A stretch of DNA of 22,451 nucleotides from a virus: the IMG/VR virus record IMGVR_UViG_3300023106_000029, positions 1 to 22,451 of that record; one strand, given 5' to 3'. Each line of letters begins with the position of its first letter. The first letter of the stretch is position 1. Of this stretch, positions 6,778-15,071 are shown in pieces. The notes under the pieces are model-generated. The model did not search any database, had not been told where the DNA came from, and worked only from the letters and a program-made list of their open reading frames with translations. The translations under genes were made by a program, and so were the position numbers.

Positions 6778-9252
6778 TTACACCATTTGCTGCTGCATTT
6801 CAGGTGCCGCTTGTTGTTGCATCATGGCCATTTCTTCCGGTGAAGGAGGAGGCGTAACCATTGTCTGAACCTGTTGATTGTTACTAGCAATTATAGGTGC
6901 TATCATACCTTCATTTGAACGTTGCTCACCATCTTTCTTAGGTGCAATTAATGCCTCCATCAGGGCTTGGTTTTGTTTAAGCAAAGCAGCTATTACAGAG
7001 TTCTCTTTGTCTTGCTGACCTTTAAGCTCAATAGACTGTTTATCTAGTTCTCCTTTTTGTTGAGCTGATTGTTGTTGAACTACTCCGTTAGCCTCAATGT
7101 CCGCTTGTTTCTGTGCTGCTGCTGCCTGAGCTTTCTTAGCCTCTATCTGAGCAAGTACATACATGGCTTCTTCAATATTACCTGCCATAACCTTACGATA
7201 GACATACAGATACTCACTCATTGTAAGACCTTGTGAGCCTCCTGTTTGATCACCTAATGCTTTCTGTTGAGCTATGCTTTGTAATAATGCTTGTTTCTCC
7301 TCTAATGATGGAGCAATGTCTATCTCTAGGTTAAAGTCCCAATTGTCGAAGTTCTTTCCTAACTCAAATACCTGCATATTCTTGTTACCCAATAGGGAAT
7401 AACTCAGTTTTACATTCTTTTTGTCTTTAGAAACTATCTGCCACTTCTTAATGATGTCGTCAAATGCAGCTTTGAATACATAGTTAAACGCATTGAATGT
7501 AGGGTATAATGAAGCATTTGCTGCTTGGAATGCAAGTTTAGTCTGTCCTAATCCTTGATATTGTGAAGTACCTCCTGCATCGGCTCCATTCTGCATACCT
7601 AACACCTCACGTAGTTCATTAACCTTTTCTGCAATATGGTTTCCATATACAGCGACGATACCTGCAATTTTAGAAATATCTACGTATTCAATAGGCTTCT
7701 GACCACCTGCCATATATAGAGGCTTTCCATGATCATCTAATGCGTTGTAGTAGAGTATACCTCGCTCTTGAAATGCCTGAAGTATATCCTCTGGTTGCTG
7801 AAGTATGCGATTTAGGAATACATTTTCCAATAGATCCTTTTGAATAGCTAGCCCAGGCGCAGCAGGTATAGTGGCTAGTGCATTTCTCTGTTTCACAATA
7901 GCCATATCAATATCATCAACAATAGCTATAGCACGTTCTACCAAAGAAGCATTTCCTGTTTTAGCAAAGAAGAAATCTAATCTTGGGGTTTTGTTTCCAT
8001 CTTCACCGTAGTAAACAACATCCTTGCAGATACCGTAGTCAAGAAACATATCAGTACCTACAATCCAACTAGAGTAATACTTTTTGATTACGTTTTTCTG
8101 TATTTTTTTATCTCCGCTTTTCTCAGCCTTTTTGTCAATAGTATAGTCAAATCCTACTGGTTTAAATCTGACTTGTCCGGTGCCTGTTACGTTTTTAATG
8201 TTAGTCTCAATATCAGTACTTAACCATTGAGAATCCAATACCATAACCTTTACTCTGCTGATTGGATCAACATCAATATCAGACATATATTTAGATTGGA
8301 ATTGAGGATTGTAGAACTTACCGTTGATGAGTGAAGTGTATTGTGGATTCATCCAAGAGAAGCACTTAGCCAGATACAACAAGTCGTTAGCAGTATATTT
8401 TGGGTTTTCTTTTCTAACCTCTGCTAAGCTCATTATTCTTAATTCTCCGGCTCGTGTTATGTCACTGAAGTCATTCATTTCAGAATAAGGTATTAAGGCT
8501 CTATCCAAATTTACCTTTCTGATTTTAGGAAGCATAGTTGATTTCTCAATGTATGTTTTCCATCCACATAAGCTAGTTATAATTAAATCATCAAAAGTCT
8601 GATCTTGTAAAACTTTGTAGTTAGATACCAACTTTGTCTTTTGGCAAGCAGCTTTACAAGCAATCTCCCTGTGCATAGTGTACCCGCCTATCTCAAAATA
8701 TGTCTTTACATCCTGAGCTGTTCTTAAACCCATTTCCTCAGGATTGATAGGAGTATTTGGGATAAAACCTACCTGCCTCATAAAGTTCTTATTATTCTCA
8801 TCAATAAGGAATAGTAGCATTTCCTTATCTGCTTCTTTTGCTGCTAAGCTATCATCATCAATACAAGTTACACTTACATCATATTCCTGACTCATGTTCT
8901 TCTCCCTCATTACATCGAACATCTGAGGGAGCTTATAATATGTATCAAAAGAAACATTCATTTTAGTAATGTACTTACCATCTTTGTTCTTCCGTTTAGC
9001 TCCAATAAGATTTTCCTTAATCTTGTTTGAAGATTGTTGTCCAGTAGCGTAGGCTCTTAATTCTTCAAAACTCCTTTTGGAACCAAATTCAAAGGGTACG
9101 TAACAATAATTATTAGCATAATCAGCAAAAAAAGCATTGTTGAAGGCTAGGAAAAAATCCTTCTCACGTTTAAATCGAGGGTCAATATTATCACTAGGAA
9201 AAGGATATTTTAATTGACTTCCCTTGTATTGATTTGGGTTTAGATATGCCAT
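6778..9252 (-). CDS. Portal protein (crAss-like, putative)
   Basis: An 824 aa protein that would form the dodecameric ring at one capsid vertex through which DNA is packaged. It is the largest gene of the head module, placed before scaffold and capsid genes, and its length fits crAss-like portals (about 800 aa). The N-terminal half mixes helices and strands (FRRFxx-type wing region, about 1-450). A helical stem-like section follows (about 425-470, AIAIVDDIDMAIVKQRNALA), then a crown part (about 520-690). The last ~130 residues are Ala/Gln/Lys-rich helix (AQAAAAQKQADIEA) followed by a Pro/Met/Gln-rich tail ending EMQQQMV. It is the first gene behind the glycan cassette and carries its own promoter. 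No catalytic motif is expected; the call relies on order, size and domain pattern. Confidence 0.75.
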   Translation of the reverse strand: MAYLNPNQYKGSQLKYPFPSDNIDPRFKREKDFFLAFNNAFFADYANNYCYVPFEFGSKRSFEELRAYATGQQSSNKIKENLIGAKRKNKDGKYITKMNVSFDTYYKLPQMFDVMREKNMSQEYDVSVTCIDDDSLAAKEADKEMLLFLIDENNKNFMRQVGFIPNTPINPEEMGLRTAQDVKTYFEIGGYTMHREIACKAACQKTKLVSNYKVLQDQTFDDLIITSLCGWKTYIEKSTMLPKIRKVNLDRALIPYSEMNDFSDITRAGELRIMSLAEVRKENPKYTANDLLYLAKCFSWMNPQYTSLINGKFYNPQFQSKYMSDIDVDPISRVKVMVLDSQWLSTDIETNIKNVTGTGQVRFKPVGFDYTIDKKAEKSGDKKIQKNVIKKYYSSWIVGTDMFLDYGICKDVVYYGEDGNKTPRLDFFFAKTGNASLVERAIAIVDDIDMAIVKQRNALATIPAAPGLAIQKDLLENVFLNRILQQPEDILQAFQERGILYYNALDDHGKPLYMAGGQKPIEYVDISKIAGIVAVYGNHIAEKVNELREVLGMQNGADAGGTSQYQGLGQTKLAFQAANASLYPTFNAFNYVFKAAFDDIIKKWQIVSKDKKNVKLSYSLLGNKNMQVFELGKNFDNWDFNLEIDIAPSLEEKQALLQSIAQQKALGDQTGGSQGLTMSEYLYVYRKVMAGNIEEAMYVLAQIEAKKAQAAAAQKQADIEANGVVQQQSAQQKGELDKQSIELKGQQDKENSVIAALLKQNQALMEALIAPKKDGEQRSNEGMIAPIIASNNQQVQTMVTPPPSPEEMAMMQQQAAPEMQQQMV

Positions 9253-9269
9253 GCTACTGTTTTTTAAAC

Positions 9270-9302
9270 CAAATGTAACTATTTTTGAAAATAAAAAGCA
9301 AT
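9270..9302 (-). promoter_or_regulatory. Bacteroidota-type promoter for the portal gene
   Basis: On the minus strand ATTG (9302-9299), a 21 nt spacer and TACATTTG (9277-9270) fit the consensus with one mismatch in the -33 element. The portal ATG at 9252 is 17 bases downstream. Confidence 0.6.
9280..9287 (+). promoter_or_regulatory. Possible -7 element (TATTTTTG) for the plus-strand glycosyltransferase
   Basis: TATTTTTG matches TAnnTTTG and lies 16 bases before the ATG at 9304, back to back with the portal -7 element (two bases apart). No good -33 element is visible (CTGT/ACTG at the expected distance), so it is the weaker of the pair. Confidence 0.35.
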
Positions 9303-9303
9303 C

Positions 9304-9882
9304 ATGGTCATTAACCTACTCATACGCACATCCTACAGACCCTCTCTTTTTAAGAGATGTTTGGATTCAATTTACGCACAAACACATAAGAATATCCGAA
9401 TTATAGTTTCTTATGATGATGAACGTGCGCTAGAATATATACCAGAAGGAATGGATAAAATAAGAGTATATAAAGACACTTCAATACCATTTTTTTACGA
9501 CAACTATGTTAATAGCCTTAAAGAACAAGTTGTTTCCGGGTACTTTATGATATTAGATGATGATGAAGTACTAGCTTCTGATAAGTGTATAGAATCAGTA
9601 TGCAAACACCTAAATGGAAATTATGGTATAATATGCCAGTTTAGTAGAGGAGGTGTATTAAAACCCTCAAATGACCTTATAAGGCAAAACAGGATAAAGC
9701 TTGGTAAGATAGGTATGCCATGTATAGTCCTTCACCACTCATTGAAAAATGTAGCAGATTTCGATGGATCAGTCGGAGCAGCAGATTATCATTGGATAAA
9801 AGCTGTCAGCAAAAAGGTTAGGCTAAATTTTGTTCCTGTAGTTGTAGCTTATGCTGACAGGCGTAGTAATGGGGTTATTTAG
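9304..9882 (+). CDS. GT-A (family 2-like) glycosyltransferase, lone plus-strand gene
   Basis: A 192 aa protein with the family-2 start INLLIRTSYRPSLFKRCLDS and QTHKNIRIIVSYDDE, a nucleotide-sugar binding pattern. FMILDDDEVL (82-90) holds the metal-binding DxD-type acidic cluster (85-87). The acceptor half is short and includes VGAADYHWIKAVS. The product would move a sugar from a nucleotide donor to a glycan or protein in the cytoplasm; no membrane segment is visible. It is the only gene in the window on the plus strand. It starts next to the portal promoter and ends with an 8-base convergent overlap with the FkbM-type methyltransferase gene, as expected for a separately acquired 'moron'. Donor and acceptor cannot be told. 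Confidence 0.75.
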   Translation: MVINLLIRTSYRPSLFKRCLDSIYAQTHKNIRIIVSYDDERALEYIPEGMDKIRVYKDTSIPFFYDNYVNSLKEQVVSGYFMILDDDEVLASDKCIESVCKHLNGNYGIICQFSRGGVLKPSNDLIRQNRIKLGKIGMPCIVLHHSLKNVADFDGSVGAADYHWIKAVSKKVRLNFVPVVVAYADRRSNGVI

Positions 9883-10501
9883 CAAATATTAGATTCTCAC
9901 TATTTCTGTGTATTTCCTTTAGTCCAAACTTATAACAATAGTTTGTGAACTTTCTTGCAAGGTCTTTATCTCCGTTAAACTCTATGCATAACAACTCTAC
10001 TCCCCAAAATTCAAGGTTTATCTGCTGTAGTATTTCCCACTCTAAGCCCTCTACATCCATAGATATGTAATCAATCTTCAAAGAATCATAACCATTTTCC
10101 ATCATAAATTCTGCAAATGGAATGGCATCTACTTCTGTTTCTGTAAAATCAACATCCTTCCATCTTTCCATTTCTTGTGGAACTGCTGTAGAAACTAAAG
10201 CTTTATCTGTCCCACCCTTTACATGAGCGCCTGACTCAAAGAATTTTAACTTACCTCTATTTTTAGCAATAGCTACATTGTGACACTGTACTTTCTTCTT
10301 ATTGTCCTTATGAAGCTCTTTCAGCTCTTTAAAGACGCTGCTAGGCTCAATAGCTATACAACTCCACCCTTGCTGAATAAGATCGTAGGAATTGCTGAGA
10401 AACAGCCCTGTGTTTGCTCCTATATCTAGGATAGTTCCTTTTCTGCCTTTAAAATATTTTAAGGCTATAGCTGTTTCATTATTCTGTGATTGGTACTTCA
10501 T
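9875..10501 (-). CDS. FkbM-family SAM-dependent methyltransferase
   Basis: A 208 aa class I methyltransferase. Motif I is TILDIGANTGLF (23-34), which binds S-adenosylmethionine. IAIEPSS (49-55) ends strand 2 with the acidic residue for the ribose. IDYISMDVEGLEWEIL (143-158) is the hallmark of the FkbM family (Methyltransf_21), ending in the acidic 'D-x-EG' segment. FkbM-type enzymes usually O-methylate sugars or polyketides. This fits the glycosyltransferases next to it: the product could cap or modify a phage-made glycan. Its start overlaps the previous gene by ATGA. Its 3' end overlaps the plus-strand glycosyltransferase by 8 bases. It is the last gene of the minus-strand cassette. Confidence 0.8.
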   Translation of the reverse strand: MKYQSQNNETAIALKYFKGRKGTILDIGANTGLFLSNSYDLIQQGWSCIAIEPSSVFKELKELHKDNKKKVQCHNVAIAKNRGKLKFFESGAHVKGGTDKALVSTAVPQEMERWKDVDFTETEVDAIPFAEFMMENGYDSLKIDYISMDVEGLEWEILQQINLEFWGVELLCIEFNGDKDLARKFTNYCYKFGLKEIHRNSENLIFAK

Positions 10502-11070
10502 GATGTTCTATAATCTAATGTTTCAAATTCTTCCTTTGAAATGAAATCCCCTGAATTAATCTTTCTTAAAACAGCACATACATTCCATCCATCAATATCA
10601 TTTCCCATTGCAGCCTCTTCTGTAACTTCCAATAATTCATAACCCGTTAGGTTAGCTAACTTTATATAGAACTCTTTGGTCATATAATGGAAACCATGTT
10701 GTGGCCAATTTCCAGTTTTTGGATTCTCATGGATCATTAAACCCCCCTTCTTACATAAATTATGGATGTTCTTAAACCCCTCATATAAGCTGCCATCGAT
10801 ATGCTCTGTAGTTCCAAAATTTGTTACTACTTCAAACTTCTTCTTAGTGAATGTTACTGGTTGTCTAAGATCAACTTCTATTGCTCCCTGATGAGGTTTA
10901 ATATCTATAGAGGTATGAAGCACACCCAACTCTTCAAATACCTCTTTAGCTACCTTTCCATAATTATCATTATCGTAAATATTTTGCGCTCCTAATTCCA
11001 ACATTATAATTCCATTGGCGAGACAATTATAATTATTTAAACGATCTAAGCTCTTTTTAGTAATTCCCAT
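10498..11070 (-). CDS. Class I SAM-dependent methyltransferase
   Basis: A 190 aa protein with IIMLELGAQN (21-30) as the cofactor loop, a variant of the usual GxGxG. SIDIKPHQGAIEVDL (54-68) supplies the strand-2 acid and next loop. FEVVTNFGTTEHI (79-91) is the strand-4 motif, followed by GGLMIHENPKTGNW (109-122). This is the Methyltransf_11/23-like pattern used for small-molecule, sugar or lipid substrates. No DNA-recognition domain or NPPY/DPPY motif is present, so DNA methylation is unlikely. The leader AAACTAAGATT before the ATG resembles leaders of other genes here. It lies 12 bases after the upstream glycosyltransferase-like gene and overlaps the FkbM gene by ATGA. The acceptor is unknown. 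Confidence 0.7.
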   Translation of the reverse strand: MGITKKSLDRLNNYNCLANGIIMLELGAQNIYDNDNYGKVAKEVFEELGVLHTSIDIKPHQGAIEVDLRQPVTFTKKKFEVVTNFGTTEHIDGSLYEGFKNIHNLCKKGGLMIHENPKTGNWPQHGFHYMTKEFYIKLANLTGYELLEVTEEAAMGNDIDGWNVCAVLRKINSGDFISKEEFETLDYRTS

Positions 11071-11082
11071 AATCTTAGTTTA

Positions 11083-11706
11083 TTAACAAATACCATCCGC
11101 AAACAAGACAATGCTTTCCTTACTTGGCATATCTCCGTCTTTTGCGTATTCAAATATAACATTTGGATCATGTAATGGCATTCCCATCTTATAAGCCAAA
11201 ATACTCATCACTGTTTGGTCGTGCCTGTGGTTATCCCATGATCCATGAAATATGCCGTCATTCATGGCTTGTTTAACATTCGCCCAAAACTCAACTGTTT
11301 TATCATGCTCAAAATCCAATCCAAAACAACATGCAGCCATCATATCTCCATTATCAGTCCCAAAATACTCTTTAGCCTTTTCATTCGTCCATTGATTGTT
11401 GTTCCAACCTCCAAACTGAAAGAAGTATCCCTGTTCCTCAATTATGTCAAAAACTGAATCTATATTCTTTATTGGTAGCATACTGGCATCCATCCACAAT
11501 ATTTTTGAATACCCTTTATCTATGATATGATCTATTGCGTATACTTTGAACGCATAGTTATTGTCAGTATGTAAGGGTGCGCCTACCTCAGCCTCATTTG
11601 TATACATAAATACATCTGCCTCCGTATTTCCTACAAGACGTTCTTTTAATCTTGTTTGACCTTCCCAAAATCTCTTTGTTGATAAATTAACTATTGCTGT
11701 ATTCAT
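11083..11706 (-). CDS. GT-A-type glycosyltransferase-like protein (GT8/GT77-like)
   Basis: A 207 aa protein. AFKVYAIDHIIDKGYSKILWMDASMLPI (52-79) resembles the 'K...I...G...ilWlDaD' segment of GT8/GT77-type enzymes, with WMDAS (71-75) at the DxD place. The second Asp is replaced by Ser, so metal binding may differ. The C-terminal HRHDQTVMSILAYKMG (160-175) is the frequent 'DQ' motif of such enzymes. FFQFGGWNNNQ and MAACCFGL would line the acceptor side. It overlaps its upstream neighbour by ATGA. It probably transfers a sugar in the same pathway as the neighbouring enzymes. Fold class fairly sure, substrate unknown. Confidence 0.6.
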   Translation of the reverse strand: MNTAIVNLSTKRFWEGQTRLKERLVGNTEADVFMYTNEAEVGAPLHTDNNYAFKVYAIDHIIDKGYSKILWMDASMLPIKNIDSVFDIIEEQGYFFQFGGWNNNQWTNEKAKEYFGTDNGDMMAACCFGLDFEHDKTVEFWANVKQAMNDGIFHGSWDNHRHDQTVMSILAYKMGMPLHDPNVIFEYAKDGDMPSKESIVLFADGIC

Positions 11707-12248
11707 TTTCTTTTAGTCTTGAACTTATATGTATAGATGTTTCCAGTAACTAGGTTTTCGGTTTTAAGTTGGGGGTGAATGTTCCTTGAGTAAACTGCAT
11801 CCTCACCGTATGGTATTTCAGGAAAACCAATCTTCAAAGCTATTTCCCTTTTAACCGGGCTAATGTGATTAGGTGTCCTATAGTATACATCGTTTTTCTC
11901 CCACCACGTTCCATACTCTTTGGATATATGCCATTGCTTTTCATCCTTACCATTTGTAGTTATCACACCACTTATACCAATACAATCAGGATTACCAACC
12001 ATTGCTTGTAGTATTTTTCTAGTATAATCACTAGAAATAAGGTCGTCATCATCAATGAAGACTATATAATCTCCCACAGCTCTTTCCAATAACTTGTTAC
12101 GTTTAACTCCTATATTATAATCCATCGAATCATCCCATAATATCTCTACACATCCATTCATTGGAACTTGTGATTCTAAGATATTTAATAACCTATGGAA
12201 CTTCCATTTTCTTTTAGGCATTGTAGCTATTAGAACTGATAATTTCAT
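11703..12248 (-). CDS. GT-A (family 2-like) glycosyltransferase
   Basis: A 181 aa protein beginning KLSVLIATMPKRKWKFHRLL, the first strand and helix of a family-2 enzyme. GVKRNKLLERAVGDYIVFIDDDDLI (47-71) gives the typical 'N-x-L...A.GdyivfiDDDD' passage, whose acidic residues (66-69) bind the metal and donor phosphate. The later part, with GDEAVYSR-type sequence (IPYGEDAVYSRNI), resembles the 'ED' catalytic-base motif of family 2. It is shorter than most members (usually above 220 aa), so its acceptor side is minimal. ATGA overlaps on both ends place it tightly in the cassette. Confidence 0.8.
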   Translation of the reverse strand: MKLSVLIATMPKRKWKFHRLLNILESQVPMNGCVEILWDDSMDYNIGVKRNKLLERAVGDYIVFIDDDDLISSDYTRKILQAMVGNPDCIGISGVITTNGKDEKQWHISKEYGTWWEKNDVYYRTPNHISPVKREIALKIGFPEIPYGEDAVYSRNIHPQLKTENLVTGNIYTYKFKTKRK

Positions 12249-12886
12249 AATCCGAAGTTTATTTTTTTACGGTTATTATATAACTTCTTGCCTTGATGCC
12301 ATGTAGAATCATTCTTTGCGTTTATAGCATCCTTTTTACTCTTACCTGTACTGTAATGTTCGTGTTCAAAAAATAATTGAGAAGTGATCTTTCGGCCTGT
12401 CAAATCTGCTACACTAGTCATTTCAGTATCCGACCACAAATGAGAATAGCCCGGAAAGTATACATAACCAAATCGTTCATAGTATTTACGATCAAGAATA
12501 GGTAAGGTTATAATCCACTCCTGAATACCATCCTGAGTTTTAACTATAAAATCCTCTTTTCCTTCCAACTCTTTCAGTAGCTTTTCATCCCATGCTTCTT
12601 CAGATTTAAAATCGTCAGATACAACTATGATTAAGTTGCCTTGTGACTTCTTTGCAGCACGATTTATAGCCTCTATAGCAGACTTGTTCATGGCAATATG
12701 AGTCTTTGTACCATTTCTATCTGAAATGGCTTTATATCGCTTTAAATCCTTGTCGTTATGATCTATGCTCAAAATATATTCAATCTGGCTGCTGTCTTTG
12801 GCGTTTCCTAACCATAGCTTTATTGTTTCCTCTGCCTGTTCAGGTCTGTTTCTGCTAGGATGTATTATACTTATGTTATACTGCAT
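12245..12886 (-). CDS. GT-A-like glycosyltransferase
   Basis: A 213 aa protein with the nucleotide-sugar fold start YNISIIHPSRNRPEQAEETIKLWL and EYILSIDHND (36-45). LIIVVSDDFKSEEAWDEKLL (85-104) follows, where SDD (90-92) takes the DxD place. The C-terminal half includes YVYFPGYSHLWSDTEMTSVA, reminiscent of the acceptor-side 'D-E' motif, and a basic tail. It overlaps the terminase by 11 bases and the following glycosyltransferase by ATGA, so it is the first gene of the inserted cassette. Substrate unknown. Confidence 0.7.
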   Translation of the reverse strand: MQYNISIIHPSRNRPEQAEETIKLWLGNAKDSSQIEYILSIDHNDKDLKRYKAISDRNGTKTHIAMNKSAIEAINRAAKKSQGNLIIVVSDDFKSEEAWDEKLLKELEGKEDFIVKTQDGIQEWIITLPILDRKYYERFGYVYFPGYSHLWSDTEMTSVADLTGRKITSQLFFEHEHYSTGKSKKDAINAKNDSTWHQGKKLYNNRKKINFGL

Positions 12887-15071
12887 ATTCTTGATAATGT
12901 GTTAATTCCTCTTGTATTTGTTTTCTAAATGATGATTTAGGTTGGGATGCTGCAAACTCCATCCATCCACATGCAACACTTAAATCCTTTTTGCCTCTAT
13001 TTTTAAAGTTAGTAGTAAGTAGCTGCTCCAACACTCTAGGATGGTCAATGGTATTAGCCCATTTAGTAGATAATGTGGTTAAAAAACTGAAATACGTATC
13101 AATATTTCCAATGGTAGCACTTACTCCTTCTCTCTCAACTTGTCCTTTAGCATTCTTCCTATCTGTTGGTTTTTCCATAAGGTACAATTCATATCCTCTA
13201 GTTTTCAGATAACTATGGCATGCACCAAATTTGTCTTTCTCTGGCAGGAAATCTGTGCCGTAATAAACCATAGTTAAAATTACATCCTCAAAGAAATCAT
13301 TAGGGTCTTGCTCTCTATATAAGTAATCACATACTATTCGGTTTGTAATAAAATCTGAACCCCAATTCATAGGATCACCAATTCTGAACTTTCCATCAGG
13401 ATCGTCATATTGGTAGTATTTATCTGTTCCACTATCTATGTACTCATCTAATACACGTTTAACCGCTATACCACCAAGTGAAGGTTCAGCCTCCATTGTA
13501 GTCTGTTGATCATATGGGTCTAATCCGGCCTTGAAATACTGTATGTTTCCTGGCTTTTTTGCTATTAAACTTGTAATCTTAGCGTTTGATTCTAATCCAA
13601 AGTCACTAGGATGTTTAGAAATCATCCACTTACCATTGGGATTAGGCTCCCAAATCACTTGTGTGTCAGGTATTCCATCTTTCCATTTCAGATTCCCTTG
13701 AACACACATTTTCTTAGATGCCTCATTTTGCAGCCAGAAAAGACGCTTGGTTAGCTTCTCAATATCGAATTGTGACTCATCGTTTGCTCCTACAAATACA
13801 TCTTCGATAGTCAAACAGTTCTTACGCATAAAAGATATTGCTCCTTTGATGTCTCCCGCATCAATGAACATTTTATATTTCTCTTTTATACCTGCAATGA
13901 TTTTTTCAGCAAGCGGAAAACCCCATCTATCTACCTCTCCACGATCTACAGCATTTCTAAAACATCTCCATAAACCATTAGCAGTCTTTCCATCTGAAGT
14001 AAGTTTTTTAGGGTCTGATTGATTCCATATCTGTTTAGCCCACATTAAACTATCAGCCCCTATGTCCTCTACAGTAGAAGTCATAATGATCATACCCATC
14101 TTACGATTTAAGATGCGACTTTCAGTAGCCTCTTTAATTACTTTAATCCATTCAACAGGATTAAGGGCACCCTTACTCTTTCCAAATTCATCTAAGTAAG
14201 CCCTACCCAAAGTTGTACCATCAAATTCACTTTCATTACTAGGGCCAAAATAGAATTGTGACCCTACTTCTGGATATTCATAATCATCTAATGAACTCTT
14301 GTTTGCAATTTCTCCATCAGTACTTTTTTTCTTTAGTCCGCTAAATGTGATATGTTGTGCCGGATAACTTAGATTAAGTCCTTTTTTTGGATCTTCAGTT
14401 CCTTGATTTAAAGGACGGAAATAGTACAGCATTTTCTTATGACCATGTACTAAACGGAAATAAGATTTTTTTGCATGACCTTCATTAATACATGACTGAA
14501 TAGCATTGATAGTTCCTCTTACTCTACTGCCATACTCATATATCATGGCTAAAACGGATTCTGTGTCTCCTAACTGCCGACACTTAAAATCTGCTACACC
14601 ATCACAAGTAGGGTCATGAATTGCAGCTTGCCAAAACAAGCATATATCTCTATCAGAGGATTTGTAAATAAATTCTACGCCCGTAATAGAACGCCAGTAG
14701 TTCATTTTGAAATTTAACAGTGGTGGGATGTAAGTCTTTTTACCTTTTATCCAAAACCAAAGCCCATTTCTACGTCTTTGCCATTCGGCATCAATAAAGT
14801 CATCTATTCTTTGTTGAGTCCAATTTTCCCTTCCAAAATTTTTAGTTGGATTTAAAACCTGCTTAGGAATTAATGTCCTACGGAAGATTTGATCATGCTC
14901 TGGAAGTCCCCAATTTACACACGCCTCATCTGGTGGTTCTGTAGGAATGATAATGTCCCGTTCGTATATATGCTCAACCTTAGATTTCTCATCCCACCTT
15001 AGCTTATAGGTAGGTAATGACTCAAGATCAATATATTTGTCATCCTTAGATATTAATTCTTTCCAATTCAT
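12876..15071 (-). CDS. terL: Terminase large subunit (DNA packaging motor)
   Basis: A 731 aa ATPase and nuclease that pumps DNA into the capsid. Numbering here counts from a TTG three bases upstream; the ATG at 15071 is the likelier start and overlaps the preceding stop by one base (TGATG). The N-terminal part has RRNGLWFWIKGKKTYIPPLL (101-120), a conserved pre-ATPase segment of crAss-like terminases. FKCRQLGDTE (163-172) is a deviant Walker A in which Lys164 precedes the loop. AYLDEFGK (292-299) is Walker B with the catalytic Glu. MIIMTSTVED (328-337) is motif III. The C-terminal RuvC-like nuclease begins at FKAGLDPYD (514-522), with Asp519 as first metal ligand and further acids near 543-545 and 583. 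Its great length fits crAss-like phages. Confidence 0.95.
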   Translation of the reverse strand: MNWKELISKDDKYIDLESLPTYKLRWDEKSKVEHIYERDIIIPTEPPDEACVNWGLPEHDQIFRRTLIPKQVLNPTKNFGRENWTQQRIDDFIDAEWQRRRNGLWFWIKGKKTYIPPLLNFKMNYWRSITGVEFIYKSSDRDICLFWQAAIHDPTCDGVADFKCRQLGDTESVLAMIYEYGSRVRGTINAIQSCINEGHAKKSYFRLVHGHKKMLYYFRPLNQGTEDPKKGLNLSYPAQHITFSGLKKKSTDGEIANKSSLDDYEYPEVGSQFYFGPSNESEFDGTTLGRAYLDEFGKSKGALNPVEWIKVIKEATESRILNRKMGMIIMTSTVEDIGADSLMWAKQIWNQSDPKKLTSDGKTANGLWRCFRNAVDRGEVDRWGFPLAEKIIAGIKEKYKMFIDAGDIKGAISFMRKNCLTIEDVFVGANDESQFDIEKLTKRLFWLQNEASKKMCVQGNLKWKDGIPDTQVIWEPNPNGKWMISKHPSDFGLESNAKITSLIAKKPGNIQYFKAGLDPYDQQTTMEAEPSLGGIAVKRVLDEYIDSGTDKYYQYDDPDGKFRIGDPMNWGSDFITNRIVCDYLYREQDPNDFFEDVILTMVYYGTDFLPEKDKFGACHSYLKTRGYELYLMEKPTDRKNAKGQVEREGVSATIGNIDTYFSFLTTLSTKWANTIDHPRVLEQLLTTNFKNRGKKDLSVACGWMEFAASQPKSSFRKQIQEELTHYQEYAV

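Noticed and set aside
12876-15071. Walker A of the terminase lacks the usual Lys (GDTE in place of GKT), suggesting an inactive motor
   Set aside because: Many terminases use a deviant Walker A in which the Lys precedes the loop (as in phage lambda gpA, KSARVGYSK). Lys164 fills that place, and Walker B, motif III and the nuclease Asp are intact.
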